Positions 1-6,207 of a stretch of DNA of 21,847 nucleotides are shown in pieces. The translations under genes and the position numbers were made by a program. The notes under the pieces are model-generated. The model was not told the origin of the DNA, did no database searches, and was given only the letters and a program-made list of their open reading frames with translations. Location of the stretch: positions 1 through 21,847 of the IMG/VR virus record IMGVR_UViG_3300025030_000447; one strand, given 5' to 3'. The first letter of the stretch is position 1. Every line of letters begins with the position of its first letter. The DNA is from a virus.

Positions 1-1
1 T

Positions 2-865
2 AACGAACATGGGTACAAATCACTACTCAAGAACATTGAAGGCGCATATGCGCTGATCTGGTACAATGCAGAAGAGAAGATGCTCTACTTCACTCGTAAT
101 GCAGAGCGCCCTTTGTATATGGTAGAGATAACGGACAAGATTTATCTGGCATCCGAGAACAAGATGTTAGACTGGATTCTTGATCGCAATGATATTGGTA
201 AATATACCATTCAGAATGTTCCTACTGACAAGGTGTTCAAGTTTAATCTGGATACTCGCAAACTTGAGGCTGAGTCAAAACCAAAAAAAGAGAGCACTCC
301 CAACCAGAAGCACAAGTACCAAAGCACTTCGGGAGTGTCTCACCAGCAATTGGGCTTTGGGCATCTTGCATTAGTACACTCTTCGGGCAGGGTGGATACA
401 CCAAGCATTGAGACCTATTCATCAGGTGAGAAAGTTTCATGGCGTTTGCTTGATTGGGAAGAGAATGGGAAATCCTATAAACTTGTGGGTGAAACTACAG
501 ACTCATGCCGGACTCCTGTTAATACCTTTCTTGATATGAATGTGTGGAAATCTCCTGCTGTTGATGCTATCTTGGATGCTGAGTTTCTTACAGGTGTTAT
601 CACTAGTATCTCATCTAAGCGAGGAGAGGTGCAGTTGTGGATTAAGGATGTATCTATTGAAGAGAAGTGGCACACACTTAACCACAAGCTAGTGACACCA
701 AGTCAAATTGAAATGGCAGGCGGTTGCTGCTATTCATGTGGCACTTTGATCAAAACAAAGGATGACACAAAAGGTGCAGTGATGAACCAAAACAGTAAGG
801 GTGATATTACATACATTACCTGCGAATTTTGCAATGAAGCAATGCCTACTTATTATGGGGGCTAA
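2..865 (+). CDS. Class II glutamine amidotransferase-like protein, 5' end outside window
   Basis: The frame is open from the left edge, so the start is missing; 287 residues are visible. The first part reads like the Ntn-hydrolase glutaminase fold of GlmS/asparagine synthetase relatives: EGAYALIWYN at visible residues 13-22, then TRNAERPLY and the ASENKMLDWIL segment (RN-x-x-RPL and ASE are family hallmarks). Such domains free ammonia from glutamine for a partner ligase; the N-terminal catalytic Cys would lie just outside the window. The C-terminal half is not recognised and ends in a zinc-ribbon-like pair of CxxC motifs (near 725-739 and 821-832). The stop directly abuts the ATG of an ATP-grasp gene, which suggests that the ammonia is used by that enzyme. 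Fold assignment is fairly sure; substrate is unknown. Confidence 0.75.
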   Translation, partial: NEHGYKSLLKNIEGAYALIWYNAEEKMLYFTRNAERPLYMVEITDKIYLASENKMLDWILDRNDIGKYTIQNVPTDKVFKFNLDTRKLEAESKPKKESTPNQKHKYQSTSGVSHQQLGFGHLALVHSSGRVDTPSIETYSSGEKVSWRLLDWEENGKSYKLVGETTDSCRTPVNTFLDMNVWKSPAVDAILDAEFLTGVITSISSKRGEVQLWIKDVSIEEKWHTLNHKLVTPSQIEMAGGCCYSCGTLIKTKDDTKGAVMNQNSKGDITYITCEFCNEAMPTYYGG

Positions 866-1633
866 ATGAAACCAAAGCGCATTATCCTAATCGGATATAA
901 GATTGGCAGTCGGTCATTGAAGAATCTCCAATCTAATCTCAAAGAAGATCAGCAAGATCGTCGAGTGCTGCGAGTTCGCAAAGACTCTGTGCGATACAAA
1001 CGCCGTCCTAGTGACAGGATTGTGGCATGGGGGCCGACGGCTCCCTGCCCACACACTGATGCACAGCAGGAAATTGCCAAGAAGATTGCTAGTGACAAAC
1101 TGCTCTCCTTCCAGAAATTTAAGGAAGCTGGTGTATCTATTCCTGAATGGACTACTGACAAGGCTGTGGCAATTGCTTGGGGTAAGGATTACCTAGCGCG
1201 TACGCTTCTTCGTAGTCACAGTGGTAAAGGTATTGTAATGGTAGCAGTCGGGGAACAGCCTCCATATGCGAAACTGTATGTCCAGTACAAGAAAAAGAAA
1301 CACGAATTCCGTGTCCACGTTTTCCAATCTAAGGTTATTGATGTTACTCAGAAAAAGAGGCGTGCAGGTTTCGAGAATCGAAACAACCAAATCCGCAACC
1401 ATCAAAACGGATGGGTATATTGCCGAGAAGGTATCCAAGAACCGGAAGGACTTCAACAGTTGGCTCTTGCTGCTTGTGCTGCTATTGGTCTTCAGTCTGG
1501 TGCTGTAGATATCATCTGGAATGAGCTAGAGAACAAGTGCTACGTGCTAGAGGTCAACACTGCTCCCGGCATTGAGGGCACAACCTGTCAGAATTACACT
1601 AACGAAATTATTGCGAGTATTACAAATGGCTAA
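866..1633 (+). CDS. ATP-grasp domain ligase
   Basis: A 255-residue protein with the ATP-grasp layout: a basic N-terminal part, a glycine-rich ATP loop (RSHSGKG, residues 116-122), a beta-strand segment EFRVHVF (147-153), and the metal/phosphate-binding end GAVDIIW (212-218) followed by VLEVNTAPG (227-235), where Asp, Glu and Asn are the expected Mg-ATP ligands. ATP-grasp enzymes activate a carboxylate as acyl-phosphate and join it to an amine or thiol. The start ATG follows the amidotransferase stop without a gap, and the 3' end overlaps the next gene by 8 bp, so the three are probably co-translated. Known phage amidoligase cassettes pair ATP-grasp and class II amidotransferase genes; what this one modifies cannot be told from sequence. 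Confidence 0.8.
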   Translation: MKPKRIILIGYKIGSRSLKNLQSNLKEDQQDRRVLRVRKDSVRYKRRPSDRIVAWGPTAPCPHTDAQQEIAKKIASDKLLSFQKFKEAGVSIPEWTTDKAVAIAWGKDYLARTLLRSHSGKGIVMVAVGEQPPYAKLYVQYKKKKHEFRVHVFQSKVIDVTQKKRRAGFENRNNQIRNHQNGWVYCREGIQEPEGLQQLALAACAAIGLQSGAVDIIWNELENKCYVLEVNTAPGIEGTTCQNYTNEIIASITNG

Positions 1634-2417
1634 ACTAACTGTCTACACTGACAACAACACTCTTCGTGAAAGCTTTCAAGCAAACGAAATCAAGTTTGCC
1701 TTTGTCAATCCAGTAGGGGAAGATTTCCAAGCAGTACATCCCTTTGTCAAGTGTCGTGAATATTTCAATGAACTATTGATGAAGAATTATCATCCAGAAA
1801 AGTTTCATTTTGTGACTACCTATGGGTTTGCATACAGACATGACAAGTTCCCATTGGATTTGAGTGCCACGCGGATTGCACTCTCGTTCCCAACGGAGGA
1901 ACAGAAGGCAACTTTCATTAAGAGCCTACCGTTCATTCATAAGGTAGAAGATGCCAACAGTGTAGATCACACTGAAGTGGTAGATATTGATGCACGGACG
2001 GTCATTGTTCTCGCCAGCAAATTCTGGATTCAGAAAGCACTACTCACCAATATTTACACATTGCTCCTGAAGTTGGCTGGTCTTGGTGCTGGACAGGTTG
2101 CTTGGACAGATATTGAACAGATTCGCCATAAGCAGCAAATGCCCTCAGAAGTTTATTATGTGCAACAACTCACCCCTAAAAACTTCAACAATGTTCTAGC
2201 AAATTGCACAGTAATCGCCGATCTGCCTACCAAGTACATTGATGGCACTGACCAGATTCGCGGTTGTGGCGCTGTTCATGCTTACTCAGGGTTGCTCACA
2301 CTGTGGAATTGTCTATCTAGTACTGTGTATGATGATGTTATCGATAAACTGGCACAAATCCTTAAGCCAATTTTGCAAGGTGAAACTAAGCACAACTTTC
2401 TGGAGGTGACAGCTTGA
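1626..2417 (+). CDS. Unrecognised protein, third gene of the amidotransferase/ATP-grasp cassette
   Basis: A 263-residue soluble protein of unknown family. I take the ATG at 1626, which overlaps the ATP-grasp stop (ATGGCTAA); a farther upstream TTG at 1572 would sit deep in the previous gene. There is no signal peptide or membrane segment. Visible features are mixed alpha/beta composition, a hydrophobic helix-rich middle (about residues 135-160, TVIVLASKFWIQ to LLLKLAGLGAG) and a Cys/Gly turn (RGCGAVHAYSGLL) near residue 220. None of these matches a family I can name. The position immediately after an ammonia donor and an ATP-grasp ligase suggests a role as substrate-binding partner, acceptor protein or second enzyme, but that is inference from context only. 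Confidence 0.7.
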   Translation: MAKLTVYTDNNTLRESFQANEIKFAFVNPVGEDFQAVHPFVKCREYFNELLMKNYHPEKFHFVTTYGFAYRHDKFPLDLSATRIALSFPTEEQKATFIKSLPFIHKVEDANSVDHTEVVDIDARTVIVLASKFWIQKALLTNIYTLLLKLAGLGAGQVAWTDIEQIRHKQQMPSEVYYVQQLTPKNFNNVLANCTVIADLPTKYIDGTDQIRGCGAVHAYSGLLTLWNCLSSTVYDDVIDKLAQILKPILQGETKHNFLEVTA

Positions 2418-2590
2418 GCGGCCGTTGTCGTGCTTGTGATGATATCATGGAAGAGTGGGAAATGAAGGCAATTGACCCACTGACAGGCACATATACAGAG
2501 TTGTGTAGTGTCTGTATCACTGACGATTTCCCAGAGGACTATTCTGAGATTTCCTTTGATGAGGATCTTTCCATGGGAGATATTCAATGA
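2414..2590 (+). CDS. Small C4 zinc-ribbon protein
   Basis: A 58-residue protein starting at TTG 2414 (overlap TTGA with the preceding stop), supported by a strong Shine-Dalgarno GGAGGTGA at 2402-2409. It has two CxxC pairs, CRAC near the N-terminus (residues 5-8) and CSVC about 25 residues later, the spacing of a small zinc ribbon, followed by a very acidic tail (about residues 38-56). Small zinc-ribbon proteins of this kind are frequent in the early/replication arms of podoviruses, usually without a tested function; binding to nucleic acid or to a protein partner is a guess. Confidence 0.65.
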   Translation: MSGRCRACDDIMEEWEMKAIDPLTGTYTELCSVCITDDFPEDYSEISFDEDLSMGDIQ

Positions 2591-2621
2591 CCACACCCGA
2601 CATAGAGAAGGAGAAACGGGG

Positions 2622-2951
2622 ATGAGCGATTTAATCGAACGCTTCTATAACGGAGAAGAGGCCAAAACACTTATCACAGAGGCTGATGCACAGTTGCTGC
2701 AAGCAGCAGCGGAGATTGCCGAACTGAAGGAAAAGGTTAAGTGGGCAATGGCAGATAGGAACGTGGCAACACAGGCGTTCAAAGTCAAAGATGAGCAGTT
2801 CGAGATTGCTTGCGACGAAGTTGCCAAGCTGCAAGCCTGCGCGGAGGAGCTGGCCGAGGCTTTGGAAATATGGATGTGCTCTCTACCGTCAAAAGTTACC
2901 GAACAGGACAGGCAAGCCTTCGCACACTGGAAAGAACTGGAAAATTCATGA
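2622..2951 (+). CDS. Coiled-coil protein of unknown function
   Basis: A 109-residue protein. The ATG at 2622 is preceded by AAGGAG at 2608-2613; the frame is open farther upstream, but those codons overlap the previous gene and lack such a site. Residues from about 14 to 85 are rich in Ala, Glu, Lys and Leu with heptad-like spacing (ADAQLLQAAAEIAELKEKV and VAKLQACAEELAEALE), predicting a long coiled coil. The short tail (KVTEQDRQAFAHWKELENS) is helical and charged. The stop overlaps the next ATG as ATGA. Similar short coiled-coil proteins occur as uncharacterised accessory genes in many phages. Confidence 0.65.
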   Translation: MSDLIERFYNGEEAKTLITEADAQLLQAAAEIAELKEKVKWAMADRNVATQAFKVKDEQFEIACDEVAKLQACAEELAEALEIWMCSLPSKVTEQDRQAFAHWKELENS

Positions 2952-3133
2952 ACAACTGGCAACAAGTCGTCCGAAACTGGACTCGCCCTAGCATACAACT
3001 ACCACGAATAATCACTAAGACAGTGAAGACAATGTTCACTCCTATAACATATCCTCTGGGAATTGTCAAGGAGTATTGGGAAACTTGGCATTCAGTATAT
3101 CAACCAAAAGGTAAAGAGGATGTTGACAAATGA
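2948..3133 (+). CDS. Small basic protein of unknown function
   Basis: A 61-residue protein starting at the ATG of an ATGA overlap with the coiled-coil gene. It is rich in Trp, Arg, Lys and Pro (WQQVVRNWTRP near the start; YWETWHSVYQPKGK near the end) and has a central Ile/Thr/Met-rich segment too short and polar to be a clear membrane helix. The 3' end overlaps the primase start by 14 bp. No family is recognised. The reading frame is preferred to its alternatives because of tight coupling on both sides. Confidence 0.5.
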   Translation: MNNWQQVVRNWTRPSIQLPRIITKTVKTMFTPITYPLGIVKEYWETWHSVYQPKGKEDVDK

Positions 3134-3842
3134 GTCACATGTTGTACGAAAAGAACGTTGTCCAGAATGTGCGAGGATAGGCAATGACAGGTCTGGAGAT
3201 AATCTTGCTGTGTATTCTGACGGGCATTGCTTTTGTTTCAAGTGTGGTCATAGCACGGGCCGTAAAAAGGTTGGAGAACAAGTTCGACGAAGTGCATCAG
3301 AAATTGTCCTACCTTCAGACGTTGTTGCGGAGCTACCATTTGAAGCAAGAGCATGGCTTGGACAGTATTCCTTGGCACGATTAGACATTCAACAAAACAA
3401 CATTATGTGGTCAGAGCAATGGTCGCGTATTGTGTTCCCATACTTCGATGATACGGGTCTGATTGCATGGCAAGGAAGATATGTTGGCAATGACAAGACC
3501 AAGGCGAAGTGGTTCTCTCAAGGTAAGATCCACGAAATCATCCATCCTATCAAGGTACGAAATCGAGAAGCTGTGTTGGTGGAAGACATTGTGTCAGCAA
3601 TTAAGGTTAGCAAAATCAAAGGAAGCATTCCTATTTTCGGAAGTTCGATTTCATCCAAGCAGCTTCTGAGGCTTAAAACTGTTGTGGATAAGGTATGGGT
3701 ATATCTAGATCCTGATGTGCGAACCAAGAGCGTTTCTATAGCATCCTTGGCCCGTTTGTTAGGGCTGGAAGCCTATGTTATCTTCTCTGACAAAGATCCC
3801 AAGGAACATACCCATGAAGAAATACAGGAATATTTGAAATGA
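3120..3842 (+). CDS. DNA primase, T7 gp4-like zinc ribbon plus Toprim
   Basis: A 240-residue primase without a helicase domain. An N-terminal zinc ribbon has CPEC at residues 14-17 and CFKC at 39-42, with the T7 gp4-like stretch YSDGHCFCF between them; this part reads the DNA recognition trinucleotide in T7. The Toprim catalytic core follows: E145 in VLVEDIVSA and D197/D199 in YLDPDV match the Glu and DxD metal ligands. It makes RNA primers for the lagging strand at the fork. In T7 primase and helicase are one protein; here the helicase is a separate gene about 200 bp downstream. The start is uncertain: GAGG directly abuts ATG 3120, and TTG 3123 is an in-frame alternative. Confidence 0.88.
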   Translation: MLTNESHVVRKERCPECARIGNDRSGDNLAVYSDGHCFCFKCGHSTGRKKVGEQVRRSASEIVLPSDVVAELPFEARAWLGQYSLARLDIQQNNIMWSEQWSRIVFPYFDDTGLIAWQGRYVGNDKTKAKWFSQGKIHEIIHPIKVRNREAVLVEDIVSAIKVSKIKGSIPIFGSSISSKQLLRLKTVVDKVWVYLDPDVRTKSVSIASLARLLGLEAYVIFSDKDPKEHTHEEIQEYLK

Positions 3843-4006
3843 ACTTATATGAAGCACCACCAAAGACATGGGTCAAGGTAGAACAGAACAAAGAGGTACT
3901 ATTCTTTGATCATCTTGATGGTATGTACAGCTACTGTAAAGACAAGAACGGCAATGTTGTCCATCTAGCTGCATGGACAGAAGTAGAGATTGTAGATACC
4001 CCTTGA
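3839..4006 (+). CDS. Small acidic protein of unknown function
   Basis: A 55-residue protein whose ATG overlaps the primase stop (ATGA). The sequence alternates hydrophobic and polar residues in short strands (WVKVEQ, VLFFDHLDG, MYSYCKDKNG, VVHLAAWTEVEIV), suggesting a small beta-barrel or SH3-like fold. It ends just inside a promoter: its TGA stop lies within the -35 hexamer TTGACA. The gene is sandwiched between primase and helicase, so a link to replication is possible, but no family is recognised. Confidence 0.6.
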   Translation: MNLYEAPPKTWVKVEQNKEVLFFDHLDGMYSYCKDKNGNVVHLAAWTEVEIVDTP

Positions 4007-4031
4007 CAAGTTAGGAAAACTGTGCTAAACT
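4003..4031 (+). promoter_or_regulatory. Sigma70-type promoter candidate before the helicase
   Basis: A perfect -35 hexamer TTGACA (4003-4008) is followed by a 17-bp spacer, an extended -10 TG dinucleotide (TGC immediately upstream), and TAAACT (4026-4031; 4 of 6 matches to TATAAT). Transcription would start near 4038, only a few bases ahead of the Shine-Dalgarno AAAGGAG at 4045-4051. It is the best promoter-like site noticed in the plus-strand arm and would let host RNA polymerase transcribe the helicase-polymerase block separately from the genes upstream. Confidence 0.65.
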
Positions 4032-4058
4032 AATATATATAAATAAAGGAGTATTATA

Positions 4059-5294
4059 ATAATAGAACTAATACATATTATTAACTATATATTAGTTAAT
4101 AGTAATTATAATAAATATATAACTACTATAAATAAATATATAGACAAAGAATCTAAAGAAGTTGTATTTCTTTATACTTGTCTTAAAGAACTTCATGAGT
4201 CTTACAACAAGAACTTGTCTCTAGACGAATTCAGTCTTTATGTTCTGTCTAAGTGTTCTGACAAGGATCGTGATACCCTAGAAGCCTTGCTAATGGGTCT
4301 ACAAGAGGCTACAGTCGACGAACGGCTCATAGGTGACGTGTTGGTATCACTGAGGAACAAGAAGCTCGCCTATGACCTTGCATTGGTTTCTCTTGATGTA
4401 AGCGAAGGACGGTCATCAGTCGAGAAGATCTTTTCTACGATGGACCAGTTCGAACAGTCCACAGAAGTTGAAGAAGTTGAATTTGTATCTGGAGATTTAA
4501 ATGAACTCTACAACGAATCTGTCAAGTCCGTTGGACTTAGATGGAGACTTAACACTCTTAACCGAATGCTTGGCTCTCTTAGAAAAGGAGACTTCGGATT
4601 CATTTTTGCCCGGCCTGAAACTGGCAAGACTACATTCCTTGCGTCGGAAGTTACATTCTTTGCAGAACAGCTTACAGCAGAAAGTGGTCCTATCCTCTGG
4701 TTCAACAACGAAGAACAAGGAAACAAAGTCATGCTGCGATGTATCCAAGCAAGCCTTGGACTCTCAGCAGTTGACTTGTTCGCAAACCTCAATGCAAATC
4801 AATCTGCCTTTGATAGTCGAGGTGGGCAGTTCATTAAAATCTTCGATTCCGCCAGCATACATCGAAGACAGGTTGAATCACTTTGCAAGGAGCTTAACCC
4901 ATCCCTTGTTATTTTTGACACGATTGACAAAATCAAAGGATTCGATAATGAGCGTGAAGACCTACGACTGGGGTCAATTTATATTTGGGGCAGAGAGATT
5001 GCAAAACAGTATTGCCCAGTTATTGCCGTATGCCAAGCTGATGCTTCAGGAGAAGGAAAGCGGTGGCTAACTATGGAGAATGTAGCCAATGCAAAAACTA
5101 GTAAACAAGCAGAGGCGGACTTCATCCTTGGCATAGGAAAGACGCATGATACAGCCTTGGAATATGTGCGCCACTTTCACTTGTCTAAGAACAAGCTGGC
5201 TGGTGATAGTGACACTGACCCAACTATGCGTCATGGCAAGGCTGACGTTTTGATTGAACCTTTGATTGCCCGTTATAAGGACGTGGAATTTTGA
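4059..5294 (+). CDS. Replicative DNA helicase, DnaB/T7 gp4B type (SF4)
   Basis: Hexameric helicase that unwinds the fork. The nucleotide-binding motif is ARPETGKTTF (Walker A Lys about residue 190 from this start); ILWFNNEEQ, the Walker B strand LVIFDTIDKI and the H4-like segment VIAVCQADASGEG follow in the SF4 order. The first ordinary start codon, TTG 4215, has no Shine-Dalgarno and would remove about 50 residues. The frame is open back to 4047 with plausible N-terminal sequence (KYIDKESKEVVFLYTCLKELHE), and AAAGGAG at 4045-4051 precedes ATT ATA ATA ATA. I therefore place the start at ATA 4059 (7-nt spacing), tentatively; no ATG, GTG, TTG or CTG exists in frame upstream of 4215. The 3' end overlaps the next gene as TTGA. 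Confidence 0.85.
   Translation: MIELIHIINYILVNSNYNKYITTINKYIDKESKEVVFLYTCLKELHESYNKNLSLDEFSLYVLSKCSDKDRDTLEALLMGLQEATVDERLIGDVLVSLRNKKLAYDLALVSLDVSEGRSSVEKIFSTMDQFEQSTEVEEVEFVSGDLNELYNESVKSVGLRWRLNTLNRMLGSLRKGDFGFIFARPETGKTTFLASEVTFFAEQLTAESGPILWFNNEEQGNKVMLRCIQASLGLSAVDLFANLNANQSAFDSRGGQFIKIFDSASIHRRQVESLCKELNPSLVIFDTIDKIKGFDNEREDLRLGSIYIWGREIAKQYCPVIAVCQADASGEGKRWLTMENVANAKTSKQAEADFILGIGKTHDTALEYVRHFHLSKNKLAGDSDTDPTMRHGKADVLIEPLIARYKDVEF
4079..4101. repeat. Perfect inverted repeat in an A+T-rich tract
   Basis: TATTAACTA (4079-4087) and TAGTTAATA (4093-4101) form perfect 9-bp arms around a 5-base loop TATAT. It sits in a tract (4031-4140) where 99 of 110 bases are A or T. It could be an operator, an easily melted element near a replication origin, or an mRNA hairpin in the start region of the helicase gene. 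The same bases also remain open in the helicase frame, so it is not simply non-coding. Confidence 0.5.
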
Positions 5295-5524
5295 CAGAAG
5301 AAATAATTAAACATCCAAAGAAAGCTAAACCATTTAGCCGGAAGCATATGATGAATGTAGCCAAGATCGTGCGAAATTCACCAATGGCGACTACTAGTCG
5401 TACTGGTCTAGCTAGGAACTTGGCAAACTATTTTGAAGGGGTTGATCCCTTCTTTGATCGCAAGACATTCATACAACTAACACTAGGGATCATTGAGTCT
5501 GATCCCCGCACTGAAAATCGCTAA
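5291..5524 (+). CDS. Small basic protein of unknown function
   Basis: A 77-residue protein starting at TTG 5291 inside the helicase stop, with AAGGA at 5278-5282 as ribosome binding site. The N-terminal half is strongly basic (KHPKKAKPFSRKH, KIVRNSP), and the C-terminal half has a predicted helix (FDRKTFIQLTLGIIES). The composition suggests nucleic-acid binding, and the gene's coupling to the helicase suggests a replication role, but I recognise no family. Confidence 0.6.
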   Translation: MTEEIIKHPKKAKPFSRKHMMNVAKIVRNSPMATTSRTGLARNLANYFEGVDPFFDRKTFIQLTLGIIESDPRTENR

Positions 5525-5535
5525 GGAGAAGTAAA

Positions 5536-5694
5536 ATGGAAACTTTTGATATCACTGTCACAATTACTGTTCAAGCTGAAGATGAAAAGCATGCTGAGAA
5601 GTTAGTCTCTGTTAGTCTGCACCGAGATTTTATGAATTGGGAATTTACTGAGTTCGTTCCTAACGAAGATCTGCGTAGCTCATGTTGCTGCTAA
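5536..5694 (+). CDS. Small protein with Cys-Cys-Cys C-terminus
   Basis: A 52-residue protein; ATG 5536 follows AAGGAG at 5523-5528. It begins with alternating beta-strand residues (FDITVTITVQAED) and then a helix (EKHAEKLVSVSLHRDF), like many small phage proteins of a ferredoxin-like half-fold. It ends in three consecutive cysteines, which is unusual and could reflect metal binding or disulfide chemistry. Function unknown. Confidence 0.6.
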   Translation: METFDITVTITVQAEDEKHAEKLVSVSLHRDFMNWEFTEFVPNEDLRSSCCC

Positions 5695-5703
5695 AGGTGT
5701 GTG

Positions 5704-6207
5704 ATGACCATTGAATTTAAAGCATGGCCGAAAATTCCACGACTTTCTAATGAGAAGTATTTTATTACTGAAAAGATTGATGGTACAAATGCTGCTGTTA
5801 TCATTACAGAAGATGGGGAAATTGGAGCACAGAGTCGTAACAAATTAATTACTCCAGAAGATGACAACTATGGGTTTGCCAAGTGGGTACAAGCTAACAA
5901 AGAAGCACTACTAACAATGGGACCTGGACATCATTATGGAGAATGGTGGGGTCTTGGCATTCAACGTGGCTATGGACAAGATAAGAAACGATTTAGCTTG
6001 TTCAATACAGCACGATGGAACAAAGACAATCCAAATACACCAACCTGCTGTGATGTAGTACCTAGTCTTCCTAGTAACATTGAGGAAGCCTTATCAGTAC
6101 TAAAAACACAGGGTTCTCAAGCTGCTCCTGGATTTATGCAGATTGAGGGTATTGTTGTGTATTGTTATCAAACAAAATCCTATTATAAAGTGATTGTGGA
6201 CAAATGA
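5704..6207 (+). CDS. RNA ligase, minimal nucleotidyltransferase domain (Rnl2-like)
   Basis: A 167-residue protein consisting of little more than the adenylyltransferase core of ATP-dependent RNA/DNA ligases. Motif I is EKIDGTN with Lys24 as the expected AMP-accepting residue; motif III GEWWG is at 79-83, KRFSLFN follows as IIIa, motif IV EGIVVY is at 148-153 and motif V is YKVIVDK (Lys162/167) at the very end. It lacks the C-terminal domain of T4 Rnl2 (334 residues). It should seal nicked or broken RNA after self-adenylation, or at least transfer AMP. ATG 5704 has better spacing to AAAGG (5693-5697) than the overlapping GTG at 5701. The stop directly abuts the polymerase start. Confidence 0.75.
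   Translation: MTIEFKAWPKIPRLSNEKYFITEKIDGTNAAVIITEDGEIGAQSRNKLITPEDDNYGFAKWVQANKEALLTMGPGHHYGEWWGLGIQRGYGQDKKRFSLFNTARWNKDNPNTPTCCDVVPSLPSNIEEALSVLKTQGSQAAPGFMQIEGIVVYCYQTKSYYKVIVDK

Noticed and set aside
3184-3384. Hydrophobic 66-residue open frame resembling a membrane protein
   Set aside because: It lies fully inside the primase zinc-ribbon/Toprim gene in another frame and has no Shine-Dalgarno.
4031-4145. Purely non-coding A+T-rich origin
   Set aside because: The helicase frame stays open through the whole tract and its translation looks like the enzyme's N-terminus, so at least part of it is coding; an added regulatory role remains possible.
4501-5070. 189-residue open frame on the plus strand inside the helicase gene
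   Set aside because: It is a shadow of the helicase in another frame with no ribosome site and no recognisable domain.
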